Positions 32,201 through 44,562 of a stretch of DNA of 64,000 nucleotides are shown piece by piece. Positions within the stretch are counted from its first letter, which is position 1; each line of letters opens with the position of its first letter. Under the pieces are notes generated by a model, which made no database searches, was not told the DNA's origin, and worked only from the letters and a program-made list of their open reading frames with translations. Origin of the DNA: Symbiodinium microadriaticum (taxonomy: Eukaryota > Sar > Dinophyceae > Suessiales > Symbiodiniaceae); assembly GCA_001939145.1 (NCBI GenBank), contig LSRX01000082.1:557195-621194 (forward strand), given 5' to 3'. The position numbers were made by a program, and so were the translations under genes.

Positions 32201-33674
32201 GCGGCAACCAATTCCGACATTCTCCGCGAAATCCACGCCTCTGCCAGGCGCTGGGGTCCTGAATTGAATCAAGCCGCCAGGCTTGCGCAGTTTGAAACCA
32301 GAGGGGCTAAAGAGCCGCACCGGCATCCAATAGAATCGTGGCTCAAGAAACACAGATACCACACGGGCCAACAATCATACCATGCACTGGTCAGACATAG
32401 CATGTCCCGGTATGTCCTATGAGCCTATACTACCACACATGTGTTGACGTCGCAATCTGAAGACAATTCGGGCAGCGGGGAAGCCTCCATTGCGGTCACC
32501 GGCGCAAAGACCTAGTATCAGCCCTCGACAGCGGTCCCGCGTCGAAGCCATGCAAAGATGTGGCTACATCGGAAGTGTGTGTGTGTGTGTGTTTTCTGGC
32601 TCATTCTTCGATACTCTAGAGTTTGTGCAGCTGCTGCCATGTTATACTCAGCATGCTTGTATTTCTCGTCAGAGTTGCTGAACGAGGTTGCTGGATCCAG
32701 AGCGGCTCGACCAGGTTGCGTGCTGTCAAAGCATGTTGGCACGGGAAAGTCTTTGGTGGCACCACGACCTATATCTAAATCTGGCAAAGTTCGTACGGGA
32801 TACGCTCCAAGCCTGTCCACCCTGTGCGATGATGTCGATGGTTCGGACGGAAAGTCCTGCGAGCACCTCGGCATTTCGGCTCCCTCTCCCCGCTTTGTCC
32901 CTCCACTGCCTCCACTCTTCACTTCATTGACGACCTGCCTTCCCACCATCTGCAACCACTGGCAGCGTCTGCCTTGCCTTTTGGAGTCTGGTCTCCTTTC
33001 GCCGGAACCTCTGCCTGCGTCCTCGAGCGAACAAAGCCGGTATTTCAGACAAGATGCTGTCCGACAAGCCACAGGCACGACATCTTTGGCCGCTGAGGAG
33101 AGTGCCTGGGTAGAAATGTTCCATGATCACGACTTGGACTGGACAACCAATATTTCGAAGTCCGACAGGAAATAGATGAAAGGGACAGTTCGCCAGCCAT
33201 ACATGTTCTTACGATCGACGCACAGCTACATGCATGCATACACAGACAGACGGACGGACAGACACAATAAATACCTGCAAACATGATGCGCCAAACCAGA
33301 TTGGGGACGATAATAGCAGAACCGATGAACCAAGACAGCGATTATGCTGCTGTGGCTGTGGTATATTGCCACAAGGACGAAGATAGCAACAGTGGACATC
33401 TGACAAATGATGCGAACACGCGCGATTATGTTGGCAAGTACAAACAGCAGCAACTCGGCACAAAGAATGCACACGTGGCACAGAATGCAGAACACATCAC
33501 AGATAGGGCCATGGAAGGTGCCAGCGGCGTTTATGTGCTCACCGCCCCCAACGCTAGCTAAAGCCCTTGCTCCGATGCAACAGCACTTGGAATGCCCACC
33601 TTGGTGCTAACACCCAGGACACCTAATTACTTAAGGGCCCGCCTGATGAAGATCCGAAACGACACAGGCAAGAC

Positions 33675-33717
<43 letters not shown>

Positions 33718-36650
33718 CCACGCATTGCAGTAAAGCGACATGCAGCGCTACGCTGTGCATCGTGAACACGTTCTCATAATTCACTTGGCTCTTGTACCCA
33801 CGACACGCAAAAGAATCCGAGGTCCAGAGCTCGACATAGTTTCCGTGCTACCGAGGGCACCACCCGACCACCAGCACCAGCACCAGCACCACTATGATGA
33901 TTGCAACAATGACAACGGTAACGGCAACGCAGCAACGACAACAACGTCCGTGAAACGCAAGACACAAACAAAAACGTCAGCAATGGCAATCGGTGTGACA
34001 AATTTGCGCACGGTCATCGTCAGAGAGCAACCGAAGAATGCCGCAAGAACAACTTAGAATACACACTGTCAATCACAGGTGCAGCAAGTGCGACCCAACT
34101 GTAGGCATAGTTCTATCATCACCGGCCCCTTGGTCTTGGTCATACTACTGCTGACACTGCGGACGTGTCAACGACTACTGTATGCTTATTCTGCTACTGC
34201 GAACATGTCAGCAGCTAGACCTATTGCTCCTGCATGGCATGACCGATTGCAAAGTGAGTATCAATGTTGCTTGAGGATCGATAGTGATAGGCTGGATGCA
34301 AAGATGAAGATAAAACCACGATAAGCAACAAAGCCATGCAGCGGTTTCAAGTTGAAGTGTTTGCGCCTGCGAACTTGCCAATAAACAACTTCATGGAGTG
34401 GTCGGCCAGGGTTAGCAGCAGTTGAGGCTATCGGCTCTCGAAACAGGGTCTGGGGTCGTATTCAATCATTCCAGCACCTGCATACTTCTCCAGTCAGGGC
34501 GAAGCACTACCAGCAGAGTTGTCAGTGTCGCCAAAGGCAGCACTGCAGCCTCTCGGTGGGTCTCAGGGCTGGCTTGTGCTGATCCGGAACAAGAACAACT
34601 GACAAACTCGCTGGTTCCCATCTCACGAGCAAGGCTGTAGTCTGAAGCCGCAGCAGAAAAGACATGCCTGGAATGATTTGAGAGAAGCGAGACAAGAGCT
34701 GACAGCTCGGAGATGTTAACAGAACACTGCTCACGGCAAGAGTTTGGGACACAGGCTCCCAACCTGATTGCAGGTAAAAGTACCAAATGTCACTTGAGCA
34801 GATCTCACCTCGCACGGAGAATGCCGTGGAATCTCAAGCGGAGGTGTGGGACGACTGGACTTCCCCGAAGGCCCCTCTCCACGTGGGTCGCCTTCCAGAT
34901 TCGCAGCCAGAAGCGCGTTCGCAGGAGGACCTAGTTGGCGACAAGTGCAACCGCCGGTGTCAAAGACTGCGTGCCCAAAGCTCAGAAATTGCTCCCTCAG
35001 ATCCAAACTTAAGGATGAAGAAAGTAGCTGTCGGCCACTCGATATCTGAAGTTTCTCTTGCAACCGACGGATGAGACTGTCATGCCGGGCGGCTTCGGTC
35101 GCAAACAGGCGTCGGCGAGGGTGGAGCCAGAAGAAAGAAAAGCCTGCCCATCCAAAGCAATGCCTAGAGCTTGGCTATCGGCCAACTCGACACCAGGCCT
35201 GAAAGCCAGACGACCTCCAAGAAAATCCAAATCTGCCTAAGAGCTGAGCAGAGGTTCTGTCGAAGCTGAGTTGGTATGGTCATGAAGCGATACCGGAGCT
35301 GAGCAAACTGATGGAGCCAAGGCGCCAGTGGAAGTCCTGCGTGCAATGCGCAGTTACAGGCCGCACATCGATGTCACACAAGACTTGCGCAAGCAAGCAT
35401 TGACGGCACATCAGTTTCCGTATCGTGTCCAAGAGGTACCTTGGCTGTTCCCTTTACTTGATACTCTTTCTCTTTCAAAAGATATAATACGGTATAATTC
35501 CTTCTGAATCTCTTCCGAAATCATACTCATGGCCCGGACCAGCCACGAGGTGCGGGTGCACAAGAACCTCGGCTACATGCTACACGCGGGATGTTGCAGG
35601 ATTGCTGCAGCCATCTATGCTTTTGACCATTGGACATGCAAACCAACAATTCATGGTGATGGTGTCGCAGGTGAAGCATGATAAGGCTTCCGTGCCGTGT
35701 GGGTTGACGGATCGTACGTATCACACATTGATCGGGTCTGGGGACTGCTCAGCTCAGGCGAATGCCTTGCCTGACAGTCCATCTACAAAGCAACACATCA
35801 TCTCATGTCCCTATTCAGTTGTCTTATCCCTGGGGCTCGCATCAGCATCTGATGGTGTGGCGGTGTAGCCTGGGCTCTGTGGTTCAGTGCCATCCAAGCA
35901 GCAAGAACATTGCCACGACCGATCCAAGGCGGATCACAATCACATCCTCGGTTCTTGCAGTGAACCAGATATAAATGAAGAAAGTTGACCGCTACAAGCC
36001 CAACTCAACAAAGCCACCCGGCCAGTTCGAGAACACACTATACAAGTAAGTACTATAGTTACATATAGCCACTAGACAGCCTGAGTGTCCATGGGAACTC
36101 CAGCCATGTCAGCTCCGCGGTACTCGCTGTGGACAGTGGGATCCTGCGGGTTTCTTCCGGCTGTTTTAGGCGCCAGACCTGGAACCAGCAACTTCGGATA
36201 GACTTGACAGCCCCATCTCTCTTCTGGATGCAACTCTGACCTTCCATACCCTGGCCTCTGGCCCTGAGACCACGAAGCCAAGCTGCAGCAGACAGAAGTA
36301 GAGGCCTGCGAAAGAAGTCTGAAGGCCCATCGATGTTCATGCTATAATCTATGCCACGCATATACAATAATATGTGAATTGAATTTCAGAATGCTTGCTT
36401 GTCCAACTGTATGATAGCCTGCTTGAACCTCTTCTTTCTGGCTCTTCTCCAACTTAAGCAAAGCATTCCAACCGATTGCAGAGGACGTTGGAGTTGGCGG
36501 GAGTGGCCACTCGAGACACCACGGTTTCCGGAAACATAACTGCAAAAAGCAACCAAATACAGAAAGGAATGTGTAATGATTTGGACATAAGTGCATCTAC
36601 ATATATAGGTATGCATACATTCAATATTTCTGTGGCGACTGCAGCAAGAC
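29226..36650. other. non-coding stretch, no gene recognised
   Basis: Only simple repeats are certain: GAGA-rich DNA near 31,076-31,110, (TG)n at 32,577-32,591 and (AGC)n at 33,676-33,716. Frames such as the plus-strand one at 32,558-33,175 have no conserved block. N-terminal RPB1 exons may lie here unrecognised. Confidence 0.4.
33676..33716. repeat. perfect AGC microsatellite
   Basis: About 13 uninterrupted AGC triplets, the purest triplet run in this part of the window. Confidence 0.97.
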
Positions 36651-36699
36651 TGAGGTGGAGTTGCCCCGTGTGTGTGAAGGCACCGGCGTGTACTTGTAC

Positions 36700-36890
36700 C
36701 ATGGGAGAGGGGGGTTGGGGGTCGAGGTATGTATGCTGCATGCATGCATGTGTGTGTGTGTATGTATATATATATATGTACAACATGCATGTATGCAAGG
36801 GCATTCATGTGTATGTAGACTGTATAACCTGCCTCTGTACACTTGTCTGTGTACCGTGTGTTTTGTGTATGCATGCATGCAAGCATGCCG
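36700..36890. repeat. TG/TA/GCAT-rich alternating tract
   Basis: Runs of TGTG, TATATA and repeated ATGCATGC words make up an alternating purine-pyrimidine region. Frames here give cysteine/histidine/tyrosine-rich artefacts. Confidence 0.85.
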
Positions 36891-37099
36891 CAGCGTTTGG
36901 GGCCATCTTGCGGAATGCAGTGCATCACTGTAGTATCGAGCAGGCGAACAGTAAGGGGACTGACAACTTCTGCAGGCGCCCTGCAAGGCTCTTTTCTGGA
37001 GCTTCCAGCCAAACTGCTACTTGGTGGTCGCCCTAAGTCGCGGCAGTCCGTCAAAAGTCGTTGCAATGCTGCGTTTCCGCATGGTGACGCTCGAACCGG

Positions 37100-38260
37100 C
37101 GAAAGTCATAGCACATGCCCAAAAGTCACAGCACAAGTAGCCAATCCCCATGTAGACGCGCGATTTGACATGGCATCGCAGCAGAAGGAAAACTGTTCGA
37201 TTCGATGGAAATGATGCGACTGTGCTGGGAATATGCACAGTCTACACCCGAGATCCATGTCCCAAACACATGTGGCATCCGGCCATTCCCCATGTAGACG
37301 CTCGATTTCACCAGCGTGCCCGGGAGACATACATCAGTCAAATCAGTGGCATCATAACACAGAAAACCGGCCAATCCCCATGCAAACGCTCGATTCACAA
37401 GCGAGTGCACAAGACACACATCAGTGGCATCACAGCACGTCCATGCCAGCCATTCCCCATGTAGACGCGCCATTTTAGAAGCGCCCGCGAGAGACAAACA
37501 TCAGTGGCATCACGGCATAACATGAAAGTCCATTAACACCATTCCCCCATGTGGACGCTCGATTTCACAGGCAAGTGCGGAAGGTAAACACCGAAGTCAT
37601 AACAAAAACCGTGGGCGAGCCTTCCCCCCTTAGAACCACGCGTTACGACTCATTTTCGGAAGTCATAACAAAATCGCTTCCCCCCCGGTCAGCCGCGGGA
37701 TTTACTGGGCGCCGATCAAGCTGACCTAAGCTGACGGAGACCGCTTTGGGAATAGAACAGCCATGAGAAGATTTGCTACAAGCGTCGGGTTTATCTCACA
37801 TCAGTCGGCGAAAATACACATCACCCCAGTGTGGACGCTGTTTCCAGGAATTCCACATCAGCGGCGAGAATACACATCAGCAGATGCCAATCCCCATGTA
37901 GACGCTGTGTTTTAGTCTCCAAGTCGCGCAAGCTCAAATTTCAGGATATGCCGCGGACGCTGGGGTTTCACGTACTTTTCATTGCATTCTAGAGCACATT
38001 TTGGAACCGAATCCCCAAGTAGACGCTGCGTTTTCCCGTCGCATGAATCGATGTCCTGGGTATCGAAAAGCACTCGAGATCCACATTCCGTTTGCTCCTT
38101 TGGCTGCACCGCGGGCCACGATCTTTGGAGCAACACCAATGACATCAAAACCAGCCAATCCCCATGGTGACGCCCGACTCCCAAGCGCACGCACAAGACA
38201 CACATCAGTGGCATCACAGCACGCCCAAACCAGCCATTGCCCATCTAGGCGTGTCTCTGT
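37100..38260. repeat. degenerate satellite copies (left flank)
   Basis: The core CCCATGTAGACGCTCGATT and a second core around ATCAGTGGCAT recur with irregular spacing and many changes. These are diverged relatives of the 80-bp array to the right. They carry CATGTAGACGC where the central array has CATCTAGACGC. Confidence 0.85.
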
Positions 38261-38266
38261 CTCTCC

Positions 38267-38423
38267 TACTAGCACTAGGTTTAAGTCGCCCCAGCTGGCA
38301 GAAACTAGAGACTGGATGCGAAGCAACGTATGATAGAAGTGTTGAAAACTAGCCCAAACCCTGCGGCGCATGGGGTTGGGACGACTTCGCACTGGCAGGG
38401 ACGACTTAAACCTACTGCTAGTA
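38267..38423. mobile_element. 157-bp foldback (MITE-like) element inside the satellite
   Basis: Arms of about 22 bp at the two ends are inverted copies with one mismatch. The left arm starts TACTAGCACTAGGTTTAAG and the right arm ends ACCTACTGCTAGTA. The insert has no satellite motif and separates degenerate from regular satellite. It could be a non-autonomous transposon. Target duplications are not clear, because (GT)n DNA follows immediately. Confidence 0.55.
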
Positions 38424-38475
38424 TATATGTGTGTGCGTGTGTGTGTGTGTGTGTGTGTCTGTGTGTCTGCGCGCG
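38424..38475. repeat. GT dinucleotide tract
   Basis: A (GT)n run with a few interruptions, next to the foldback element. Confidence 0.9.
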
Positions 38476-38689
38476 TGCGTGTACCCAGAGCCAAACAGTG
38501 TGACCGAGACTGGTTTGGGTGAGCTGGGCCTATTTTCCACCGGGCCATGTGCTTAGCTCCGAAATGGACAAGCACCCGTTCGAGACATACATCCGTGTCC
38601 TCACAATACATCATCACCGGTACAAGTCACGGCACATCGCAACAAGTCATTCCCCATCTACTGTAGACGCTCGATTCGACGAGCACCCA

Positions 38690-39650
38690 CTCGAGACGCA
38701 CATCAAAGGCAGCACACCACATCAAAACCAGCCATTCCCCATCTAGACGCTCGATTCCACAAGCGCCCTCTGGAGACGCACGTCAGTGGCAGCAGACCAC
38801 ATCAAAACCAGCCATTCCCCATCTAGACGCTCGATTCCACAAGCACCCACTCGAGACGAACGTCAGTGGCAGCACACCACATCAAAACCAGCCATTCCCC
38901 ATCTAGACGCTCGATTCCACAAGCCCCCACTCGAGACGAATGTCAGTGGCAGCACACCACATCAAAACCAGCCATTCCCCATCTAGACGCTCGATTCCAC
39001 AAGCACCCACTCGAGACGAACGTCAGTGGCAGCACACCACATCAAAACCAGCCATTCCCCATCTAGACGCTCGATTCCACAAGCACCCACTCGAGACGAA
39101 CGTCAGTGGCAGCACACCACATCAAAACCAGCCATTCCCCATCTAGACGCTCGATTCCACAAGCACCCACTCGAGACGAACGTCAGTGGCAGCACACCAC
39201 ATCAAAACCAGCCATTCCCCATCTAGACGCTCGATTCCACAAGCCCCCACTCGAGACGAACGTCAGTGGCAGCACACCACATCAAAACCAGCCATTCCCC
39301 ATCTAGACGCTCGATTCCACAAGCACCCACTCGAGACGAACGTCAGTGGCAGCACACCACATCAAAACCAGCCATTCCCCATCTAGACGCTCGATTCCAC
39401 AAGCACCCACTCGAGACGAACGTCAGTGGCAGCACACCACATCAAAACCAGCCATTCCCCATCTAGACGCTCGATTCCACAAGCACCCACTCGAGACGAA
39501 CGTCAGTGGCAGCACACCACATCAAAACCAGCCATTCCCCATCTAGACGCTCGATTCCACAAGCACCCACTCGAGACGAACGTCAGTGGCAGCACACCAC
39601 ATCAAAACCAGCCATTCCCCATCTAGACGCTCGATTCCACAAGCCGCTCG
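38690..39650. repeat. 80-bp tandem satellite, homogenised core
   Basis: ATCTAGACGC recurs at 38,741, 38,821, 38,901 and so on to 39,621: 12 copies spaced exactly 80 bp apart. Units are nearly identical and differ at a few sites, such as AAGCACCC versus AAGCCCCC. Since 80 is not a multiple of 3, each frame is open for only about two units, giving short look-alike peptides that I do not regard as genes. Each unit contains TCTAGA and CTCGAG palindromes. Confidence 0.97.
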
Positions 39651-40345
39651 ACACGCACATCAGTGGCAGCTAGCCATTCGCCATCTAGACGCTCCATTCG
39701 ACGAGCACCCACCCGAGACAAACATCGGTGGCAGCACGACACCACATCAAAACCAGCCATTCCCCATCTAGACGCTCGATTCGACGAGCACCCACTCCAG
39801 ACGAACATCGGTGGCAGCACGACACCACAACAAAACCAGCCGTTCCCCATCTAGACGCTCGATTCCACAAGTACCCACTCGAGACGAACATCAGTGGCAG
39901 CACACCGCATCAACACCAGCCATCCCCCATCTGGACGCTCGATTCGACTAGCACCCACTCGAGACGCACATCAGTGGCAGCACACCACATGAAAACCAGC
40001 CATTCCCCATCTAGACGCTCGATTTCACAAGCGCCCTCTCGAGACGCACATCAGTGGCATGACAGCACATCAAAACCAGCTTTCCCCAACTAGACGCTCG
40101 ATTGCACGTGGAACCATCCGATCGTTCACAAAGAGAAGTGATTGTTAGAAATCGGGTTCCCGAGTGTGGACGCTCATCGATGCGTAATTCCACCCAACGA
40201 TGCGAGATAAAGCGACCACTTGTAAGTCAACCGCTTGTAGCTCGAGAAACACGTCGGTGAGTCAACCACTCGAGACACAGATCAGCACAACACATCAAAA
40301 GCAGCCAGTCCCCATGTGCCAGTCCCATGTAGACGCTCGATTCCC
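39651..40345. repeat. degenerate satellite copies (right flank)
   Basis: About eight diverged copies with altered spacing and deletions; the last ones near 40,085 and 40,330 keep only the TAGACGCTCGATT core. A homogeneous centre with decayed edges is the pattern expected from unequal exchange. Confidence 0.9.
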
Positions 40346-41173
40346 AATGGAACGATCGGCTAGCACGAAAATACGAAACCCCAGTGTGACGCTGCACAAA
40401 CAAGCATGCACGATGTTGTCAAAGTGGTCGGTTATATGGGTTGGTATTACGTTTTCGCAAGGTGACGCGGGATTGCTACGACTTTTGGCGGTGCGCAACG
40501 ACTTAGGGCCAGCACCTAGTACTGTACACTTTGCTAAACTACCGAAACCAACAACTCGGAAGAGATGTTTCAGGAAAGATACGAAGTATCCTAAACCGTT
40601 GAAACCGCCTCCATGTCCCTAAACTGCGTAATCTCCACGAAAAAATTCCACCACATTCCCGACAGTCTGCAAAGTTTTGCGGAGTTTGCGCGATTTCGGA
40701 ATCTGCGACTCGCTCTAGGGTTGTAGATGAAGAACGATCACTTAGTAGCAGAAAATTCAGGACGTTTAACGGTTGGAGATTCGAGAAAGTCAGGGCATTC
40801 GGGGCTCTCACCATACAGTCATAGAGTACGGTATAAGCACACAGTGCAGCAACAGGATAAATGCAGTCATGCCTAGGAGCTTCTGGCTACAAGACAGGAA
40901 CGACAGCAGCAAAATATATCAGCTTTGCATGCCGCATCGCCTGCACAATGTGACAACAATCGCTTACACACGAGATATGCATAGATCCCTGACGATCGCG
41001 CTTTTTCCAACTGCTTTCACTTCGGTGGCGTTTTCTGCGATGCGACTCCATAGGAGTCTATTTCTGACATCGAACTTCTTTCGTATTTCGTACAGAAATG
41101 TACAGTCGATGTCCCGAGGACCGACCGATTCCCATCGGTGGTGGTCGCGTCCTCCCATCGCAGGCGAGCGCCA
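40346..41173. other. non-coding flank of the retroelement
   Basis: No gene is seen. The 3' terminus of the retroelement must lie here. A weak inverted match to the far side (GAACTTCTTTCGT at 41,072-41,084 against ACGAAAGAAG near 53,515) is too diverged to call a terminal repeat. Confidence 0.4.
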
Positions 41174-43199
41174 CTAAGCCTTACCGGCGGACTTCCGAAG
41201 GAAATCGTGTATAGGCTCCACGCCTGTTACGTTCTCGAAACCGCGTTTCGAGGCAAACTCAATGTCACCTATAATCCTAGTAGCACGTTGGGTAAGAGAG
41301 GAGACAGGGATCTGAATCTGGTGCCACAGTTGAGCTTCGGGAATACCTTCGAAGCGGCTGAGTGCATCGGAAATGTTGGCTTTCGTCGGGACACGTTCTA
41401 GTCGGTGAGCAATTCCTCGACGATTGTGCCATGTCCAATGTGCCGAGATAAGGCAATTCAAAGGCTGATGTTTACCAACGCCCTTGATGAGCGCATGTCT
41501 GGAAGCTTCATTGTCGCAGCATTGGACATAAAAGTGATCAAGCCAAGGTTCAAAGATCACGGGTGCTAAGATCGCGGCCCAGGCTTCGTCGGCTGAGAAC
41601 TGTCGTAATAGCACCGATGGAAGCCGGCCCTGGAAGTATGCGCCATTGTGCACGTCACCTTGGTGGAAGCACAAGGCGGCCCAGCCGTTCTCGATGTCCG
41701 GTGTCTGTCGAGAGTCCCATTGTGGCAGGTTTTCGTCGCCTGGGCGGTAAACCGTGCCTTTGAGTTTAAAATAGGCGTCGGTGTAGATCACACTGAATGA
41801 ATGAAAGGTCGGGTCCCGTGGGATAGTCATGGGCTGGCAATGTAGGATAATGTCTCGGAGTGCCATCAACGAAGACCGCGTAGGTTTGTCGAGCTGATGG
41901 GAGAAAGAATTGGCTCTGGCGTAGATCGCCTTGAGAGGGGCTCTTCCGACCTTGCCGAAAAGGCGCCCTGTGAGGAAATTACACTTTCTTGCCATCTTCC
42001 GAGCTTCTTCGGGTGTAAGATTGTTGGTGTCGAGGTGCTTCTCGATCTGTTGCGTCATTGCGCGTACTCTTGCCGGACACGGAGTGAGGACCAGGTTCTC
42101 AGTATCGGAGGATATGAGAACGCCTTGTATTCGGTGTTGTGTTTCGGGGGGTTGTCTTTTACTGGGCTTCATCGAAATCTGTAGACAACCGTTGTAGTCC
42201 TCGAAAGCACGAAAACTGCTTTCCGCAGAGAGTTCGTCTTCCATGGAGCCGTAGTCGTCGACGTAGTGGAGTGCGGGCGACAATACGAGGGTCCGGCTGC
42301 ATGCAACGAGGACATCGCCGAAACGATTGTACGACCAGACGCTCGCAGCAGACCCAAAGAAGAGTACATTGTGACTCCACAGGGTTGGGCCGTCGGGTGT
42401 CAACAACAGGACGTAAGCTTGTCGGGGATCATGTAGTGGTAGTTGACGGTAGGCGCCATCATGATCGTGCCCCCAAACTCGGAGTGGTGTCGATCGATTG
42501 TTCTCGAGAAAGGCAAGGCCTAATGACACAAAGTGATCGGGCGTGTGGTGATAAGGTTGGTCATGCATGACGCATGTCGCGTTATGGCCGCTCCTTCTCC
42601 AATCCTCACCTCGTCGAATCTTGGTGTTGCCATCGCTGCCTGTTTGCTCGATGCTAAAGGCCATCGCGATGAAGGGATCATCGTGTGGAAGGTCGAGCAA
42701 GACATCGGTGCCCGGCTGTTGCGTGGCGACGGCCGGTCGTGGCCACCACGTCGGTGCCTTAAAAGGTCCGTTCATTCGACCCAATTTGACTTCGGCCAGG
42801 ACCTCGTCCAGCATGAACTTCCAGTGGTCATCAACGCGATTGGTCTCGAGCTTGTTGCGGATGTATTCGCGATTTTTCTGTTTGAAATCGTCCATCGGGG
42901 TAGGTTGGAGATACTTGCGACCCTGGCGAACATGCCAATTGACTCCTGGGGTGAGCTTGCCCATGAGCGGAAAGCCTTCCGACAACTCCCGATAAAGGAC
43001 CTCAGTCTGGGGGTATCCCAATCGTCTCAAGAGGTGTATCAAAATCGGGATTTGTGTCACAGAGTCCTTGTGCTTGTAAGCGCGTTGTACATGTGGAGGC
43101 AGCGTGTGAAACCAAGCCATCGTGTGTTCCTCAAAGTCCAGGACCAGATCTTTGATCTCCGCAATGACATCGTTTTGAAAACGCGTGAGCGGGTGGAAC
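41174..43199 (-). CDS. reverse transcriptase / RNase H (Pol C-terminus)
   Basis: It copies the element RNA into DNA and removes the RNA strand. The frame holds a 648-codon stretch from an ATG at 43,120, and protein-like sequence continues upstream in frame to about 43,200. Counting from that Met, RT motif A is the DHDGAYRQL block (residues 219-227, catalytic Asp 219), and the catalytic YVDD is at 286-289. RNase H follows with YTDA (Asp 448), DEAW (Glu 512), CDNEA (Asp 536) and the terminal ISDALSR (Asp 585), the arrangement typical of DIRS elements. All acidic residues are intact. The upstream methyltransferase reaches this frame by a +1 step near 43,195, so the protein is probably part of a Gag-methyltransferase-RT polyprotein. 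Confidence 0.92.
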
Positions 43200-44562
43200 A
43201 GGTGTCTGTGTTATGTGTTCCAAGCACCAATTGAGTGTCGGATCGAGTTCCTTGGGCGTCATGTTGGTGTCGCGATGTAAGGCCCAATCCAAGTGTTCAG
43301 TCCAAGAGAACTGCGGCACGTACTCCGAGCCACCTCGTCGAGGCGGTGGTCCGAAAGGGACTCTCGTGGCCATCCAGAGGTTGACCACTTTGTCCAGGGC
43401 AGACTCGTGCGGTGATCGCGGTAACGCCGCATCTGCGGCGCCAAGCAGGACCAAGAAGAGGATCCAAATGGCAGTCGGGAGATGCCAAGCGTTCCCCAAG
43501 GCCACGTCTCGTTGCGTGTGATCCCCCAGCAAGTCTCTCGGTGTAGCCTATCTGGAGTCCTTGAAGTTGTTCGCGGAGTTCGGTCGGTGCCGTAGAGAAA
43601 GATCCATCCGGCCACTGTGTAAGAAAATGCTCCTCATACTGCCACGGTGGGTATCGGTGGTGATCGTCTTGCCACCTCTGTGTGGTCGCGGGAGACACGG
43701 GTCGCGAACGGTTCGTCTGGGGCACAGGGCGTCCTTCGAGGTTTTGTGATGGGGTGGTTAGGCAATGAAACAGCTTATTGTTCTGTTGGAGACAAGTCGG
43801 AAGTGAGAAACCCTTGTGTTGTAACGGAGCTTGTAGGTCTGCTGCGACAGGATTGTGGAGTCGGGGCCAACCATCGTCTGTCTTCCAAGAGGTCGACCAC
43901 GGTGTACCTCGTGACAATTTGGCCCTGACATCTGGCCAGTCGATGGAAGTCCACCAGAGCCTCTTCCGATGTACCAATCCGCCGTCAGCCGCATCGAGCA
44001 CGATCGGTGGCACACACAGAGGCTTGGTCATCTCTAGTAGTTGATCACGAAGAGAATGGTGTGGCAAAACGTTCTCGATGACTGTTTCGACCGGTCTCCC
44101 TTTGAACTTGAGGCGGAGCTTGTACTCAACATCGATCATGTGTTGGAACAGCCATCCCGATTCTCCGTCTACTCCCTTGGGCGACTTCTTGAGTCGAGAG
44201 AAATCTGGGCAAGGGGGACCGGCAGTGATGAGCACGATGAACTCTTGCTGTCCCAATCGTTGGTCAATGTAGGAGACGGTTTTGTCGATGTCGATGTCAG
44301 TGACGTCATCCATCTTGATCGACCCGAAACGTTCATGAGTAAAGTCGGCGCAGGCCGCGTTCTTTTCCCAGGACAAAGTGAGCAATACGTTGGTCGAGAT
44401 CCGTCGCAATGCTTCGGATGAGACACCGATGCCATCGAAGAAGGACAAGTGGACAACAGGGAGGTGACCGACCAGACTCTTGCAAAGGGTACACACTCTA
44501 TTGTCGTCGTCTGTGGTTCGATGGTCGGCTCCGGTGTCTTGGGACACTGGGCCGCGCTGTCC
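43200..44562 (-). CDS. C5-cytosine DNA methyltransferase domain of the element
   Basis: It should transfer methyl groups from AdoMet to cytosine in DNA. Motifs in order: I (SFFDGIG, about 44,440), IV (AGPPCPDFS, catalytic Cys of PPC), VI (ENV), VIII (VHRKRLWW), and a target-recognition stretch. Motif X (ALGNAWHLPTA, near 43,490) lies in the +1 frame and is reached at a GGGGG run near 43,520. A second +1 step near 43,195 leads into RT. There is no in-frame ATG between the preceding TAG (44,563-44,565) and motif I, so translation must come from Gag read-through or a non-AUG start. DIRS elements more often carry an adenine-type methylase domain. Cytosine methyltransferases in retrotransposons are known from Symbiodinium. 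Confidence 0.9.

Noticed and set aside
32518..33175. Overlapping 186- and 205-codon frames on both strands
   Set aside because: Neither shows conserved blocks, and both are broken by low-complexity TG and Ser/Pro stretches, as expected of chance frames in GC-balanced DNA.
38690..40100. Regular repeat array as a CRISPR locus or a repeat protein
   Set aside because: The repeats are contiguous 80-bp units without unique spacers. 80 is not divisible by 3, so no long frame forms, and the context is eukaryotic.
41735..41750. Another copy of the spacer motif (CGTCGCCTGGGCGGTA)
   Set aside because: It lies inside RT coding sequence and encodes part of YRPGDE. The similar string at 52,566 is also coding. 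Both were left out of the motif count.
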